Notes: generated by a model from the sequence alone, not told the origin. Positions 1 to 9,070 are shown, counted from the first letter of the stretch. The stretch: 64,000 nucleotides of DNA from Methylosinus sp. LW4 (GCF_000379125.1 NZ_KB900626.1:2014-66013), one strand, 5' to 3'. A program made the numbers and translations.

Positions 1-1424
1 CTCGGGCTGGTGAGCCAATTGGCGAGCGCCGTGCGGCGGCCGGAGGAGGTGGCCGTCGGCGTGATGGTGGGCGTCTCGCCATTGGCGAAAGCCTCCGGGA
101 AGGCCGGCTGCACCTCATCGAGCGGACGCTCGTGATTGCCGCCGAAATAGATGTAGGTCGGAGGGGCGTCGGAATGTCCGAGCTCGGTCGCCGCGGTGAA
201 TGTATCGGCTCCGCGCGTCGGCTTGAGCTTCTCGAATTTCTTCAGCTCTTCCGTGAGCTTCTGATATTCGGCCCATTTCGCCACCGCCTCCGGCGTGTGG
301 TCGGGGCTCTGCTTATCGTTGGCGATGTCGCGCAGATAATTGGCCAGCGCGGGCTGATCGGTGACGATGTCCGCTCGATAATTGACCCAGCGGTCGAGCG
401 CGTTCCACTCGCTCTTGGGCTTGAAGATCGAGGCGCGCGCGTCGGGATTGTAGCGCTCCTTGTAATAGAAGCTGGCCTTTTCGCGAATCTGCTCGATGAT
501 CGCCTTCTGCTTGTCGAGAATATCCTTCGCGGCCGTCTCATATTTGGCGAGCGCCTTCTCATAGGCGATCTCCTGCTCGCCCTTGGCGGCGGGGATCTTC
601 TCGTCGAAGGCCGTGTTGGCGAAAAAGGCCTGCAGCGAGAAATAATCTTTCTGCGTGATCTTGTCGGACTTGTGGTTGTGGCAGCGCGCGCAGCCGACCG
701 TCGTGCCGAGGATCGCCGTTCCGATCGTGTCGGTGATGTCGGTCGTGATCTGATATTTGCGGCCGATGAGGTCGCGCGCATTGGGATTGTCGGTGTAGCT
801 CGCCAGGAAGCCGGTGGCGACGAGCGCTTTCTGATCGCCGGGCGCGATCTCGTCCGCTGCGACCTGCTCCTGTATGAAGCGCGAATAGGGCTTGTCCTCG
901 TTGAAGGACTGCACGACGTAATCGCGATAGCGGAAGAAATTGGGTCGCGTCACATCGTTCTGAAAGCCGGCGCTGTCCGCATAGCGCGCGAGATCGAGCC
1001 AGCGGCGCGCCTGCCGCTCGCCATAGCGCGGCGAGGCCAGCAGCCGATCGACGAGCTTCTCATAAGCGTCCGGCGCGGCGTCGTTCACAAAGGCGGCGAC
1101 CTCTTCCGGCTCGGGAATGAGGCCCAGGACGTCGAGCGTCGCGCGGCGAATGAAAGCCGAACGGTCTGCATCCTGCGACGGGGAGAGCTTCGCCGCTTCG
1201 ATCTTCGCGAGAAGGAAAGCGTCGATCGGCGAGCGCACCCACGCCTTGCGCTCCACCTCGGGGATCGCCGGATGCTGCACGGGCTGATAGGCCCAATGCG
1301 GACGCGACGCCGCGCTCGAGCGGGCGGGGCCGGACGCAGGCGCGACATCCGCCGCTATGGCGATCGTCGCCGTGGACGCGCCGAGCATCAGCGCCAACAA
1401 CATGTTCTTCATTGGTTTCTTCAT
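1..1424 (-). CDS. DUF1549/DUF1553 (PSCyt2/PSD1-type) cytochrome protein, 3' end outside window
   Basis: The frame is open from an ATG at 1424 to the window edge, giving about 474 residues without a stop. The N-terminus is a signal peptide (MLLALMLGAS, cut near AIAA), so the protein is exported. A DUF1549 domain follows, with the words RRATLDVLGL, WLDLARYADS and a c-type haem site CARCH. A coiled middle section comes next, and the visible end (RRTALANWLTSP) is the start of the DUF1553 domain. Such proteins are abundant in Planctomycetes and rare in Alphaproteobacteria. Their function is not established; an extracytoplasmic redox or polymer-degradation role is usually guessed. No gene lies within 800 bases upstream. 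The family assignment is firm; the activity is unknown. Confidence 0.85.
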   Translation of the reverse strand, partial: MKKPMKNMLLALMLGASTATIAIAADVAPASGPARSSAASRPHWAYQPVQHPAIPEVERKAWVRSPIDAFLLAKIEAAKLSPSQDADRSAFIRRATLDVLGLIPEPEEVAAFVNDAAPDAYEKLVDRLLASPRYGERQARRWLDLARYADSAGFQNDVTRPNFFRYRDYVVQSFNEDKPYSRFIQEQVAADEIAPGDQKALVATGFLASYTDNPNARDLIGRKYQITTDITDTIGTAILGTTVGCARCHNHKSDKITQKDYFSLQAFFANTAFDEKIPAAKGEQEIAYEKALAKYETAAKDILDKQKAIIEQIREKASFYYKERYNPDARASIFKPKSEWNALDRWVNYRADIVTDQPALANYLRDIANDKQSPDHTPEAVAKWAEYQKLTEELKKFEKLKPTRGADTFTAATELGHSDAPPTYIYFGGNHERPLDEVQPAFPEAFANGETPTITPTATSSGRRTALANWLTSP

Positions 1425-2236
1425 CTCGTCATCCCCAACGGCAATTCGTCTCGGCGATGCAGTCCCGACGGACCGCCCGGACCAACGGCCAGCGCAGGGA
1501 TCGCACCGCGGCCAGCCGGATACATATTCCTACTAGAATGATGTACTTTTAACAAGCGCAGAGTCGACGGAATCCAACAATAAAGACATCGAGCAGCGCC
1601 ATCGTCGACATCGTCCTATAAACTCCACAGGAAAACAGGAGTGTCGAATCCCGTCGCCGTCGCGGCTCGATCGCGATCGCGGTTTCCAGCGTGTTTTCGG
1701 AGGCGAAGCGATCGCTTTCGATCGACAGCCGATCGGCGGCGAGCCTCATGCGAGATCGCTCCGTCGGAACAGAATGAAAGCTCAATCGATCTCGAAGTGC
1801 GAAGCAGGCGGGAGACCTGCGCGAATCACGCGGTTCCCCGGTCGATCGGTCGGGCGCCATGACAGCCGCTCGCGTCGAGGAGCCCACGCCGATTTCGCGC
1901 TTGCACGAGACCGGAGTGATGACGCCCGAGCGGAGCCTGCCGGACTCGGGTGCGGACGGCTCCGAGCATCGAAGCGCGCCCAGGGGGGCTCATCTTCGAG
2001 GCTTTCGCGTTCCGCAAAAAGCGCGTCAGGACGAGGGGAGCGCGTTTGCCGGAACGAAGCAATCACCCGCAAGCCGCATCACATGAAAATGCCTGGCGTG
2101 ATTCGATGGCGCGCGCGACGACATGCTCGATCATCGCGAGCTCGCGAGGCGCCCGCTGACGCGCGGACTGTCGGCAGCTGCGCCTGACTTCGTGCTTTCG
2201 GAGGGAGAGTCGCAGGGCTCGGAGCCCAAAAAATTC
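1425..2236. other. gene-free stretch between the DUF1553 gene and tRNA-Thr
   Basis: I see no supportable gene here. Short open frames exist on both strands, but their translations are Arg/Ser-rich with no recognisable motif and no convincing ribosome-binding site, as expected of GC-rich non-coding DNA. The part nearest 1424 should hold the promoter of the minus-strand gene. An AT-richer patch at about 1525-1560 is the best place for it, but I could not assign clear -35/-10 boxes. Confidence 0.5.
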
Positions 2237-2312
2237 TGGTGCCGCAAGAGGGATTCGAACCCCCGACCCCATCATTACGAATGATGTGCTCTACCAGCTG
2301 AGCTATTGCGGC
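2237..2312 (-). tRNA. tRNA-Thr (anticodon CGU)
   Basis: Read on the minus strand this is a complete 76-nt cloverleaf. The acceptor stem GCCGCAA pairs with TTGCGGC. The D-arm is AGCTCAGCTGGTAGAGC. The anticodon stem CATCA/TGATG encloses the loop TTCGTAA, giving anticodon CGU. The T-arm contains GGTTCGAATCC, and CCA is encoded at the 3' end. CGU decodes ACG threonine codons, which are frequent in this GC-rich genome. Confidence 0.97.
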
Positions 2313-2396
2313 GTTCTCTGGATGGGCCGTAGCCCGTCCGAGGCGTTCCTATTAGCGGCGCCGAATGGGTTTTTCAAGCGCCTACGGCCTTGTTCG

Positions 2397-2747
2397 TCAA
2401 AGCTCGTTGCGAGAAGAGCGGCTGGGCGCGGGCGAAAGGCTCGCCAGCGCCTGGCCGCGCAGCTGATCCGCCTCGGAACGGGCCTTTTTGGCGTCGGCGC
2501 GCGCGGCCTTGGCGGCGCGGCGATAGCGGCCATGCGCCACCCAGGACGACAGGCCGCCCGCCAGCACGCCCAGCGCGATCGCCGCCAGAACCACGAGATA
2601 GAGCGGCGCCTCGAAAGACGGCCCGCTCTCGCCCGCGCCCGGAAACGGGTCCAGGAAAATCTTCACCGGCCCGCGATTCGCCACCGCGAAATATAAGAAC
2701 ACCAGCCCCAGCGGAACAAAGACGAGAATGCGCAGAACCGATCTCAT
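2397..2747 (-). CDS. LapA-family (DUF1049) inner-membrane protein
   Basis: This is a 116-residue protein with two hydrophobic helices, at about 5-23 and 47-67, separated by a short polar loop. A basic, Ala/Arg/Lys-rich cytoplasmic tail with coiled-coil character follows, which is the LapA/DUF1049 layout. It lies 37 bases after ihfB on the same strand, downstream of sppA. The order sppA-ihfB-lapA is common in Rhizobiales, so the three are probably co-transcribed. In E. coli, LapA works with LapB in controlling lipopolysaccharide synthesis. Whether that applies here is an inference. Confidence 0.85.
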   Translation of the reverse strand: MRSVLRILVFVPLGLVFLYFAVANRGPVKIFLDPFPGAGESGPSFEAPLYLVVLAAIALGVLAGGLSSWVAHGRYRRAAKAARADAKKARSEADQLRGQALASLSPAPSRSSRNEL

Positions 2748-2784
2748 GTCACCTTCCTACTTCGTCCGCCGCCCTATCGAAGGG

Positions 2785-3072
2785 TCAGCCGTGGGCGTCG
2801 TTCAGCCGCTCGCGCATTTCCTTGCCCGTCTTGAAGAAGGGCACGGATTTCTCCTCCACCGAGACTTGCTCGCCGGTGCGCGGATTGCGACCCGTGCGGG
2901 CCTCTCGCCGCTTCACCGAGAAGGCGCCGAAGCCGCGCAGCTCGACCCGGTCGCCGCGCGCGAGCGCCAGTGTGATCTCGTCGAGAATCGTGCTGACGAT
3001 CGTCTCGACGTCGCGCTGATAGAGATGCCCATTGCGGGCGGCAATTCTTTGGATGAGTTCTGATTTGATCAT
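2785..3072 (-). CDS. ihfB: integration host factor subunit beta
   Basis: This 95-residue DNA-bending protein of the HU/IHF family forms the heterodimer with IHF-alpha and acts in nucleoid architecture, recombination and promoter activation. I set the start at the ATG giving [10 protein letters not shown], because that matches the family's usual N-terminus; the frame is open further upstream but those residues do not fit. The beta-arm signature GRNPRTGE, whose Pro intercalates DNA, and the preceding RGFGAFSVK stretch are intact. It sits between sppA and the LapA-like gene in one transcription unit. Confidence 0.95.
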   Translation of the reverse strand: MIKSELIQRIAARNGHLYQRDVETIVSTILDEITLALARGDRVELRGFGAFSVKRREARTGRNPRTGEQVSVEEKSVPFFKTGKEMRERLNDAHG

Positions 3073-3115
3073 GCGACGTTCCAGTTCTGCCGACTTGACC
3101 GCATCGATCGGAGCC

Positions 3116-4090
3116 TCAATCGGGCGTGGGAGCGTGCCAAATCGCGACCATACCGTCAAGCAGCCCTTGCTGCGCGAGAAGGCCGGCGCGCTCCAGCGCG
3201 TCGGCGAAGGCCGAAAGTCCCAGCGTCCGCGACATGGACGCCATCGAATCGACGAGGCCGAGCTTTTCCAGCGTGCTCTTTTCTTTCCAGTCGCGCACCG
3301 GCAGCTTTTTGGCGACGCCCTTATTGGCTTCCAGCCATTCGATCGCCTCGCGCTCGCCGCCGAGCTTGTCGATGAGCTTCAGCGGCAGGCTCTGGCGGCC
3401 GGTGAAGACGCGGCCGTCCGAGACCTTGGCGAGCTCCTCGTCGGTGAGCTTGCGGCGATCCTTCACCAGCTGCTTGAACCAGTCGTAGGAATCGGCGACG
3501 AGCGCGGCGATGGCCTCGCGCGCGGCGTCGCTGGTGGGCTCCAGCCCATTGGGCGCGGCCTTCAGCGGCGAGGATTTCACCTCCTCCACCTTCACGCCCA
3601 CAGTGTCGAGCAGGCGCGAGACATTGGGGAATTGGAATAGCACGCCGATCGAGCCGACGATCGAATTGCCTTGCGCGAAAATCTCGTCGGAGGCGATGGC
3701 GGCGATATAGGCGCCGGAGGCGGCGAGCGTCCCGACGACCGCGACCATGGGCTTTTTCTCGGCGAGGCGGCGCAGCTCGTCATGGAGCTTCTCGGAGCCG
3801 GTCGTGGTGCCGCCAGGGCTGTCGATATTCAGCAGCACGGCGCTCGCATGTGATTCGCCGATCGATTTGATGAGATCGAGCGTCGCCTTGTCGCCGGTGA
3901 TGAGGCCGCTGATCGACAGACGGGCGATATGGGGCGACAGCTTGGCGGCCGGGCTCGGCCCGCCGTCGCCGAATCGTGCGAAGGCCGCGAGGCCGGCGAG
4001 GGCGACCGCGACCACGGCCAGAACACGCCAATAGCCGAGCTTGCGGCGAAGGCGGCGACGATCGATCAGATATTCGTTGGGAAGCGACAT
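3116..4090 (-). CDS. sppA: signal peptide peptidase SppA (short form)
   Basis: This is a 324-residue inner-membrane serine protease that degrades leftover signal peptides. One membrane anchor lies at about 21-38 and the catalytic domain faces the periplasm. The catalytic pair appears to be Ser125, in the AASGAY motif, and Lys177, in SSPLKAAP. Their 52-residue separation is the same as in Bacillus SppA. The NIDSPGG segment is also typical. I chose the ATG giving [10 protein letters not shown] because the upstream in-frame residues look like translated non-coding DNA. It is the first gene of the sppA-ihfB-lapA group and is divergent from the exported protein at 4234. Confidence 0.93.
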   Translation of the reverse strand: MSLPNEYLIDRRRLRRKLGYWRVLAVVAVALAGLAAFARFGDGGPSPAAKLSPHIARLSISGLITGDKATLDLIKSIGESHASAVLLNIDSPGGTTTGSEKLHDELRRLAEKKPMVAVVGTLAASGAYIAAIASDEIFAQGNSIVGSIGVLFQFPNVSRLLDTVGVKVEEVKSSPLKAAPNGLEPTSDAAREAIAALVADSYDWFKQLVKDRRKLTDEELAKVSDGRVFTGRQSLPLKLIDKLGGEREAIEWLEANKGVAKKLPVRDWKEKSTLEKLGLVDSMASMSRTLGLSAFADALERAGLLAQQGLLDGMVAIWHAPTPD

Positions 4091-4233
4091 GCCGGGGCTC
4101 GGGCTCGACAGAAAGGGGCGCGACACTCGTGAGACTAGCCTGTTTCGCGCCGGGAGGGAATCGGCCGCGCGCATTCGCGCCGCACGATCGATGGAATTGC
4201 AAAATCGCATAAAAAATTGCAGTTTCGTCGCAG

Positions 4234-4839
4234 ATGGAAGCCTCGGGGAGCATAGGGAAATTGGTCTCGCCTCGCCTTTGTTCGCGTCTCGCTGTCGCGC
4301 TCGCCCTCGTCGGCGCCGCTTTTTCCGCCCCCGCGGCGAAGGCGGCCGGCTGGCATTATTATGATCCCGAGTGCCCCGTGGCGCTCGGCGCCGGCAAGAC
4401 GATGAAATTCGTCGCCATGCAGCCCAAGAAGAACATAGACCGCGTCTGCGACGTGCTTCCCGACACGGGCGCGACGGTGATCGCGTTGGACGCGCCGGAC
4501 GCCGAGCTACGCGAGATGAATTGGGATATTCGCGTCGTCCGCGACGCCGAAGGCGATGGCGAGCCGGCGGAGAGCGACACTGTGATGCGCCTGCCCTCGC
4601 AGAAGTTTCGCAATGGCATGGTCAATTTCGACGTCAATATTCAGACGGCGGGCAAATATGCGCTCTATGCGCGGCTCACGAGCGACGATGGCGCGAAAGA
4701 ATATGTCGGCCGTCACCACTTCACCGTGGGGCTGATCGACAATACGGAATTCTATGCCTACGTCTTCTTCGGCCTGCTGGTGGCGGGCGTCGGCGGACGC
4801 TTCGGCTATGTCGCGCTGAAGAAGCGACAGGCCGCCTGA
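4234..4839 (+). CDS. exported, C-terminally membrane-anchored protein; possible PmoD/AmoD-like copper protein
   Basis: This 201-residue protein has a signal peptide (about 15-38, cut at AKAA), a periplasmic domain of about 130 residues, and one C-terminal transmembrane helix (about 173-192) followed by KKRQAA. Potential soft-metal ligands cluster early in the mature domain: Cys47, Met57, Met62 and Cys72. The architecture and size resemble PmoD/AmoD, copper proteins of methane and ammonia oxidisers. I recall no closer match and propose that identity only as a hypothesis. It stands alone: divergent from sppA, convergent with ygfZ, and with no pmo genes in the window. Confidence 0.5.
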   Translation: MEASGSIGKLVSPRLCSRLAVALALVGAAFSAPAAKAAGWHYYDPECPVALGAGKTMKFVAMQPKKNIDRVCDVLPDTGATVIALDAPDAELREMNWDIRVVRDAEGDGEPAESDTVMRLPSQKFRNGMVNFDVNIQTAGKYALYARLTSDDGAKEYVGRHHFTVGLIDNTEFYAYVFFGLLVAGVGGRFGYVALKKRQAA

Positions 4840-4856
4840 CGGCCGTGGGCGCTTCT

Positions 4857-4984
4857 ACCTCCCCCTCGAGGGGGGAGGTCGAGCGCCGCAGGCGCTCGGG
4901 TGGGGGTGACGCCCCGAGTCTTCGCCGTTGGACCCCACCCCGTCCGGCTATCGCCGGCCGACCCTCCCCCTGAAGGGGAGGGTG
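4857..4984. repeat. intergenic mosaic repeat, family A, copy 1
   Basis: This is a composite of hairpins. It opens with CCTCCCCC/GGGGGAGG around TCGA, continues with GAGCGCC/GGCGCTC, and ends with CCCTCCCC/GGGGAGGG. A near-identical copy lies in the opposite orientation at 26005-26132. It fills the gap between two convergent genes, so it may also act as a bidirectional terminator. Confidence 0.85.
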
Positions 4985-5003
4985 GATGCGCCCCTGTTGC
5001 GGC

Positions 5004-5846
5004 TCAGCCTTCCACTACGGTGAACTCCAGCGGCACGCCATTGGCGAGCGGCGTGGAGCCGCCGGCCTTGGCGTCGGCCAGACGGTCGAGGCGGATCAGC
5101 GCCAGACCTTCGCCGCCCACGGCCGAGCCGGTGACGCCGATCTCCACCTCGCCGGCCTTGATCGTCGTGCCCGGCGCCGGGGCCGCGCCCTCGGCGTGGA
5201 AAGTGGCGACGCGCTTGCGCACCGGGCCGCGATGCTTCATGCGCGAGACCACTTCCTGGCCGAGGAAGCAGCCTTTCTTGAAATCGACGCCGGCGAGGCG
5301 ATCCATATTCGCCTCATGCGGAAAAGCGTCGCCATAGACGAAATCGAGGCCGCCCTCGGGCGCGGCGGCGGCGATGCGCTTGGCGTCATAGGCGTCGCGC
5401 GGCGCGGTGGCGAGCGTTCCGGCGATCTCACGCGTTACGAGGCCGCGCCAGCCGAGGCTCTCCGCGCGGGGGTCGGCCGCGAGGGCGATGGCGTCGATCG
5501 CCGGCTTGGCGGTCGCTTCGGGGAAGGCGACGCTGGCGTAATCGGCGCTGCGGTCGGTGAGCGTCACGGCGGCGCGCAGCTTGTAGAATTTCAGACGGTC
5601 GAGCAGCGTCTCCACCATATTGGAGGCGCAATCGAGCAGCAGCACGAGCCCGTCCTCGCCGACGCGGGCGAAGATGAAGAAATCGACGATGATCTTGCCT
5701 TGTGGCGTGAGCAGCGCCGCAAAGCGCAGCTCGCCCGCCTCTATCGTCTTCACATTCTGCGTGAGAATTCCATGCAGATATTTGGCGGCGTCGGGGCCGG
5801 CGACCTCGACGACGCCCCGGTCCGAGAGAAGTGTGGCGCTGGTCAT
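5004..5846 (-). CDS. ygfZ: YgfZ/GcvT-family folate-binding protein (Fe-S cluster maintenance)
   Basis: This 280-residue cytosolic protein is related to the aminomethyltransferase GcvT. It carries the YgfZ hallmark KGCFLGQEVVSR (K-G-C-x-G-Q-E), whose cysteine is required in E. coli YgfZ for supporting tetrahydrofolate-dependent repair or assembly of some Fe-S enzymes. The N-terminal part (SDRGVVEVAGPDAAKYL) is the usual folate-binding start. I chose the ATG at 5846, since upstream in-frame residues do not match the family. It diverges from pyrC with about 165 bases between the starts. Confidence 0.92.
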   Translation of the reverse strand: MTSATLLSDRGVVEVAGPDAAKYLHGILTQNVKTIEAGELRFAALLTPQGKIIVDFFIFARVGEDGLVLLLDCASNMVETLLDRLKFYKLRAAVTLTDRSADYASVAFPEATAKPAIDAIALAADPRAESLGWRGLVTREIAGTLATAPRDAYDAKRIAAAAPEGGLDFVYGDAFPHEANMDRLAGVDFKKGCFLGQEVVSRMKHRGPVRKRVATFHAEGAAPAPGTTIKAGEVEIGVTGSAVGGEGLALIRLDRLADAKAGGSTPLANGVPLEFTVVEG

Positions 5847-6012
5847 TGTCCGATGTGCTCCAAATGAGGTCGGCGAACCGACAGGCGCCTCTCGCGAGCG
5901 CAGGGCGGGTTCCGGCCCGCGCCAATCTGCGCTAGATCGTTTCGAAAGGGCGACGCCCCGTTCGCGTCGAAACTCCACAGTCCGGGCGACACCTGCAAGC
6001 GAGGCGCCAGCC

Positions 6013-7338
6013 ATGCCCAAGACATTCGACATGATTCTCGCCGGCGGGACGCTCGTCAACCAGGATGGCGTCGCGCCCCGCGATATCGGGTTGCGCGACG
6101 GCAAGATCGCCGAGATCGGCGATCTCGCGCAAGCCTCGGCCGGCGAGCGGATCGATTGCGCGGGCCTTCATATATTGCCGGGCGTCATCGACACGCAGGT
6201 GCATTTTCGCGAGCCCGGCCCCACGCATAAGGAAGATTTGGAGACCGGAACGCGCGCCGCCGTCCTCGGCGGCGTCGTGGCGGTTTTCGAAATGCCCAAC
6301 ACCAAGCCGCTGACCACCGGCGCCGCCGAGCTCGCCGACAAGGTGGCGCGCGCCTCGGGCCGCGCGCATTGCGATTTCGCCTTTTGGGTCGGCGGCACGC
6401 ATGAGAATGCGAAAGATATTCCCGAGCTCGAGCGCCTGCCCGGCGCGGCCGGCATAAAGGTTTTCATGGGCTCGTCCACCGGCTCGCTGCTGGTCGCCGA
6501 TGACGCCGGCGTCGGCGAGATTCTCTCCAAGACGCGCCGCCGCGCCGCCTTCCACAGCGAGGACGAATATCGCCTCGAGGAGCGCAAGCCGCTGCGCGTT
6601 CCGGGCGATCCGACCTCGCATCCGGTCTGGCGCGACGAGATCGTCGCGCTGCGCTCCACCGAGCGGCTGCTGCGCATCGCCCGCGAGAAGGGCGCGCTCG
6701 TCCATGTGCTGCATATATCGACGGCGGAGGAGATCGAATTTCTCGCCCGCCACAAGGATATCGCCAGCGTCGAGGCGACGCCGCATCATCTCACCCTCGA
6801 TGCGCGAGATTATCTGCGGCTCGGCGCGCTGGTGCAGATGAATCCGCCGGTGCGCGACGCGCGCCATCGTGAGGGGATTTGGCGCGGCGTGACGCAGGGA
6901 ATCGTCGACGTTCTCGGCTCCGACCATGCGCCGCATACGCTCGAGGAGAAGGCCAAGCCCTATCCCGAGAGCCCCTCCGGCATGACCGGCGTGCAGACTC
7001 TGGTTCCGACCATGCTGGACCATGTGAACGCCGGCCGGCTCACCTTGCAGCGCTTCGTCGACCTTACCAGCGCCGGGCCGGCGCGCCTCTTCGGCCTCGC
7101 CGGCAAAGGCCGCGTCGCCGTGGGCTATGACGCCGATCTCACCGTGGTCGATCTGAAGCGCCGCGAGACGATCCGCAACAGCTGGATCGCCTCGCGCTGC
7201 GGCTGGACGCCTTATGACGGGGTGGAGGTCACGGGCTGGCCCGTCGGAACGATCATTCGCGGCGCGCGGGTGATGTGGGAGGGCGAGCTGGTCTCGCCCT
7301 CGCGCGGCGCGCCGATACGGTTTCAGCAGGCGTTGTGA
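6013..7338 (+). CDS. pyrC: dihydroorotase (class I type)
   Basis: This 441-residue amidohydrolase catalyses ring closure of carbamoyl-aspartate to dihydroorotate in pyrimidine synthesis. Metal-site motifs are all present. They are the HxH-type segment DTQVHFREPG, the lysine expected to be carboxylated in GIKVFMGSSTG, HISTAEE, and the catalytic aspartate in GSDHAPH. The ATG giving MPKTFDMILA is chosen because the family begins there. The frame is open about 390 bases further upstream, but that part overlaps the divergent ygfZ gene. Its stop lies only ten bases from the end of the convergent methyltransferase gene. Related hydantoinases are an alternative, but DFREPG-type and SDHAPH motifs favour dihydroorotase. 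Confidence 0.92.
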   Translation: MPKTFDMILAGGTLVNQDGVAPRDIGLRDGKIAEIGDLAQASAGERIDCAGLHILPGVIDTQVHFREPGPTHKEDLETGTRAAVLGGVVAVFEMPNTKPLTTGAAELADKVARASGRAHCDFAFWVGGTHENAKDIPELERLPGAAGIKVFMGSSTGSLLVADDAGVGEILSKTRRRAAFHSEDEYRLEERKPLRVPGDPTSHPVWRDEIVALRSTERLLRIAREKGALVHVLHISTAEEIEFLARHKDIASVEATPHHLTLDARDYLRLGALVQMNPPVRDARHREGIWRGVTQGIVDVLGSDHAPHTLEEKAKPYPESPSGMTGVQTLVPTMLDHVNAGRLTLQRFVDLTSAGPARLFGLAGKGRVAVGYDADLTVVDLKRRETIRNSWIASRCGWTPYDGVEVTGWPVGTIIRGARVMWEGELVSPSRGAPIRFQQAL

Positions 7339-7348
7339 AGGAGCAGTC

Positions 7349-8008
7349 TCACCCGCGGATCGACAGCTCCAGCCCATCGTCGAGCGGAATTTCGCTGGAG
7401 GAATAGCCATTGGCCGGATCGCGCACATAGGCGACATAGGGTTCGAGCATCTCCGGCATGATCTTCAGATCATCGGCGACGACGAGCGCTCCGGCCGAAA
7501 TCGCCGGCTCGAGGCCGCGCAGCAAGGGCAGATAGAGCGCTTTCCATCCATCGAGCAGCAGGACGTCGATTTCTTCGACGCCGATCAATGTCTCGAACGC
7601 GTCGCCTCGGCGCAGCTCCACCCATTCGTCGAGACCCGCCTCGCGCAGATGCTCGGCGGCGCGCGCGGCTTTTTCCGGGTTGAGCTCTGTGGCGATCAGC
7701 CGTCCCTGGCCATTGTCCGCGAGCGCGGCTGCGATATGGATCGCCGACAATCCGAACGATGTCCCGAACTCGACGACCAGCTTGGGTCGGCGCAGCCGCA
7801 CGAGCTGATAGAGCAGGCGTCCGACTTCCGGTGCGACGCCGATAAAGGCGAGGTCGAGCAGGCCGGCGACGGCGCGATCGTCATAAGGCGTTCCGCTTTT
7901 CTCGAATTGGGCGCGCGCCAGCGGCAGCACATCTCTGTCGCGGCGTTCCGCCTCTCGATACAAGCGTTCGAGCGTGGCGGCCACCCTGGCGGAATGGAGC
8001 GTGATCAT
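7349..8008 (-). CDS. class I SAM-dependent O-methyltransferase-like protein
   Basis: This 219-residue protein has a Rossmann methyltransferase fold. The SAM-binding motif I is VVEFGTSFGLSAIH. The acidic residue after strand 2 is in LIATELNP, and DVLLLDGWK plus ALVVADD are typical of the Methyltransf_3/24 O-methyltransferases. An N-terminal helical region resembles the lid of catechol-type enzymes. The substrate is unknown. It is divergent from a LysR regulator at 8134, with a perfect LysR-type palindrome between them at 8093-8107, so it is a likely target of that regulator. Confidence 0.82.
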   Translation of the reverse strand: MITLHSARVAATLERLYREAERRDRDVLPLARAQFEKSGTPYDDRAVAGLLDLAFIGVAPEVGRLLYQLVRLRRPKLVVEFGTSFGLSAIHIAAALADNGQGRLIATELNPEKAARAAEHLREAGLDEWVELRRGDAFETLIGVEEIDVLLLDGWKALYLPLLRGLEPAISAGALVVADDLKIMPEMLEPYVAYVRDPANGYSSSEIPLDDGLELSIRG

Positions 8009-8092
8009 CGATCTATCCTCGTTTGGAGTTGCGATGACCTCAGCATAGGCAGGGGCGGAGCCGATCCGCCTTGCAGAGTCGTTCGGTCATTC

Positions 8093-8107
8093 TTGCGTCC
8101 AACGCAA
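8093..8107. promoter_or_regulatory. LysR-type operator candidate
   Basis: This is a perfect inverted repeat, TTGCGT-CCA-ACGCAA, which contains the T-N11-A core of LysR boxes. It sits in the 125-base gap between the divergent methyltransferase (start 8008) and the LysR gene (start 8134), 26 bases before the latter. That is where an autoregulatory site would be expected. Confidence 0.6.
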
Positions 8108-8133
8108 CCCAAAGCCTGCTAGTCTTGCGCTCC

Positions 8134-9039
8134 ATGGAACCCATGGATCTCAATCTTCTGGTCGCGCTCGAGGCCATGCTCGCCGAAGGCGGCGTGACCG
8201 GCGCCGCGGCGCGGCTCAACAAGAGCGTTCCGGCGATGAGCCGCACATTGGCGCGTCTCCGCAAGGCGCTGGACGATCCGCTGTTCGTGCGCGCGGGTCG
8301 CGACTTCGTTCCCACGGCTCGCGCCCTCGATCTGCGGCCGCGGCTCGGCCCGCTCATCGCCGAAGCGCGAATGCTCCTGAGGCCAGAGGCTTTCGACGCC
8401 GCGCGTCTCGAGCGTCGCTTCGTCATTCGCTGCGGCGACGATCTCGCCGGCGCGCTCGGTCCCTTATCGGCGCGAATGCTCGCCGAGGCGCCCGGCGTCT
8501 CCATCGTGCTGGCGCCGGAGGGGGAGGAGGGCGTCGCCGATCTGCGCGACGGCCGCGTCGATATCGACCTGGGCGCGCCGGGCGCCCTCGGCCCGGAGGC
8601 GCTTACGCAGACATTGCTGCGCGATCGCTACATCGGCGCCGCGCGCGCCGCGTCGCCTCTTTTCGGCGCGCGGATCGACGCAGCGCGCTACGCCGCGGCG
8701 GAGCATGTCTCCGCGTCGCGCCGTGGCCTCGCGCATGGGCCGATCGATCGCGCGCTCGCGACGCTCGGCCTCGAGCGGCGTGTGCGGCTCACCGTGGCAA
8801 GCTCGGGCGCCGCTCTCGTGGCGGCGGGGGCGAGCGATCTCGTCGCCTCCGTTCCGCGTCTTGCGGCGCGCGCCGCCATTGCGCGCGGCGCGGAGCTGCG
8901 GCTGTTCGATCTCCCGGTCGCCACGCCCGAGCTGACGATCGCCGCGAGCTGGCATCCGCGGCAGCAGGCCGATCCGGCGCATCGCTGGCTGCGCGAGAGG
9001 CTACGCCTCGCCGTTACGACGCTCGGTCTGGCGGATTGA
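8134..9039 (+). CDS. LysR-family transcriptional regulator
   Basis: This is a 301-residue regulator. The N-terminal winged helix-turn-helix spans about residues 4-63 (MDLNLLVALEAMLAEGG, AAARLNKSVPAMSRTLARLR, DPLFVRAG) and is followed by the effector-binding domain. I chose the ATG at 8134 (MEPMDLN); the ATG nine bases later is nearly as good. Divergent orientation to a methyltransferase suggests local regulation. The inducer cannot be guessed from sequence. The PaiB-type gene follows after about 30 bases and may be co-transcribed. Confidence 0.9.
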   Translation: MEPMDLNLLVALEAMLAEGGVTGAAARLNKSVPAMSRTLARLRKALDDPLFVRAGRDFVPTARALDLRPRLGPLIAEARMLLRPEAFDAARLERRFVIRCGDDLAGALGPLSARMLAEAPGVSIVLAPEGEEGVADLRDGRVDIDLGAPGALGPEALTQTLLRDRYIGAARAASPLFGARIDAARYAAAEHVSASRRGLAHGPIDRALATLGLERRVRLTVASSGAALVAAGASDLVASVPRLAARAAIARGAELRLFDLPVATPELTIAASWHPRQQADPAHRWLRERLRLAVTTLGLAD

Positions 9040-9070
9040 TTCGATACGCGGCGCTGCATAGGCTGCTGCC

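Noticed and set aside
132..1541. Long open frame on the plus strand opposite the DUF1549/DUF1553 gene
   Set aside because: It is a mirror of the GC-rich codon bias of the real minus-strand gene; its product is Arg/Leu/Gly-rich without motifs.
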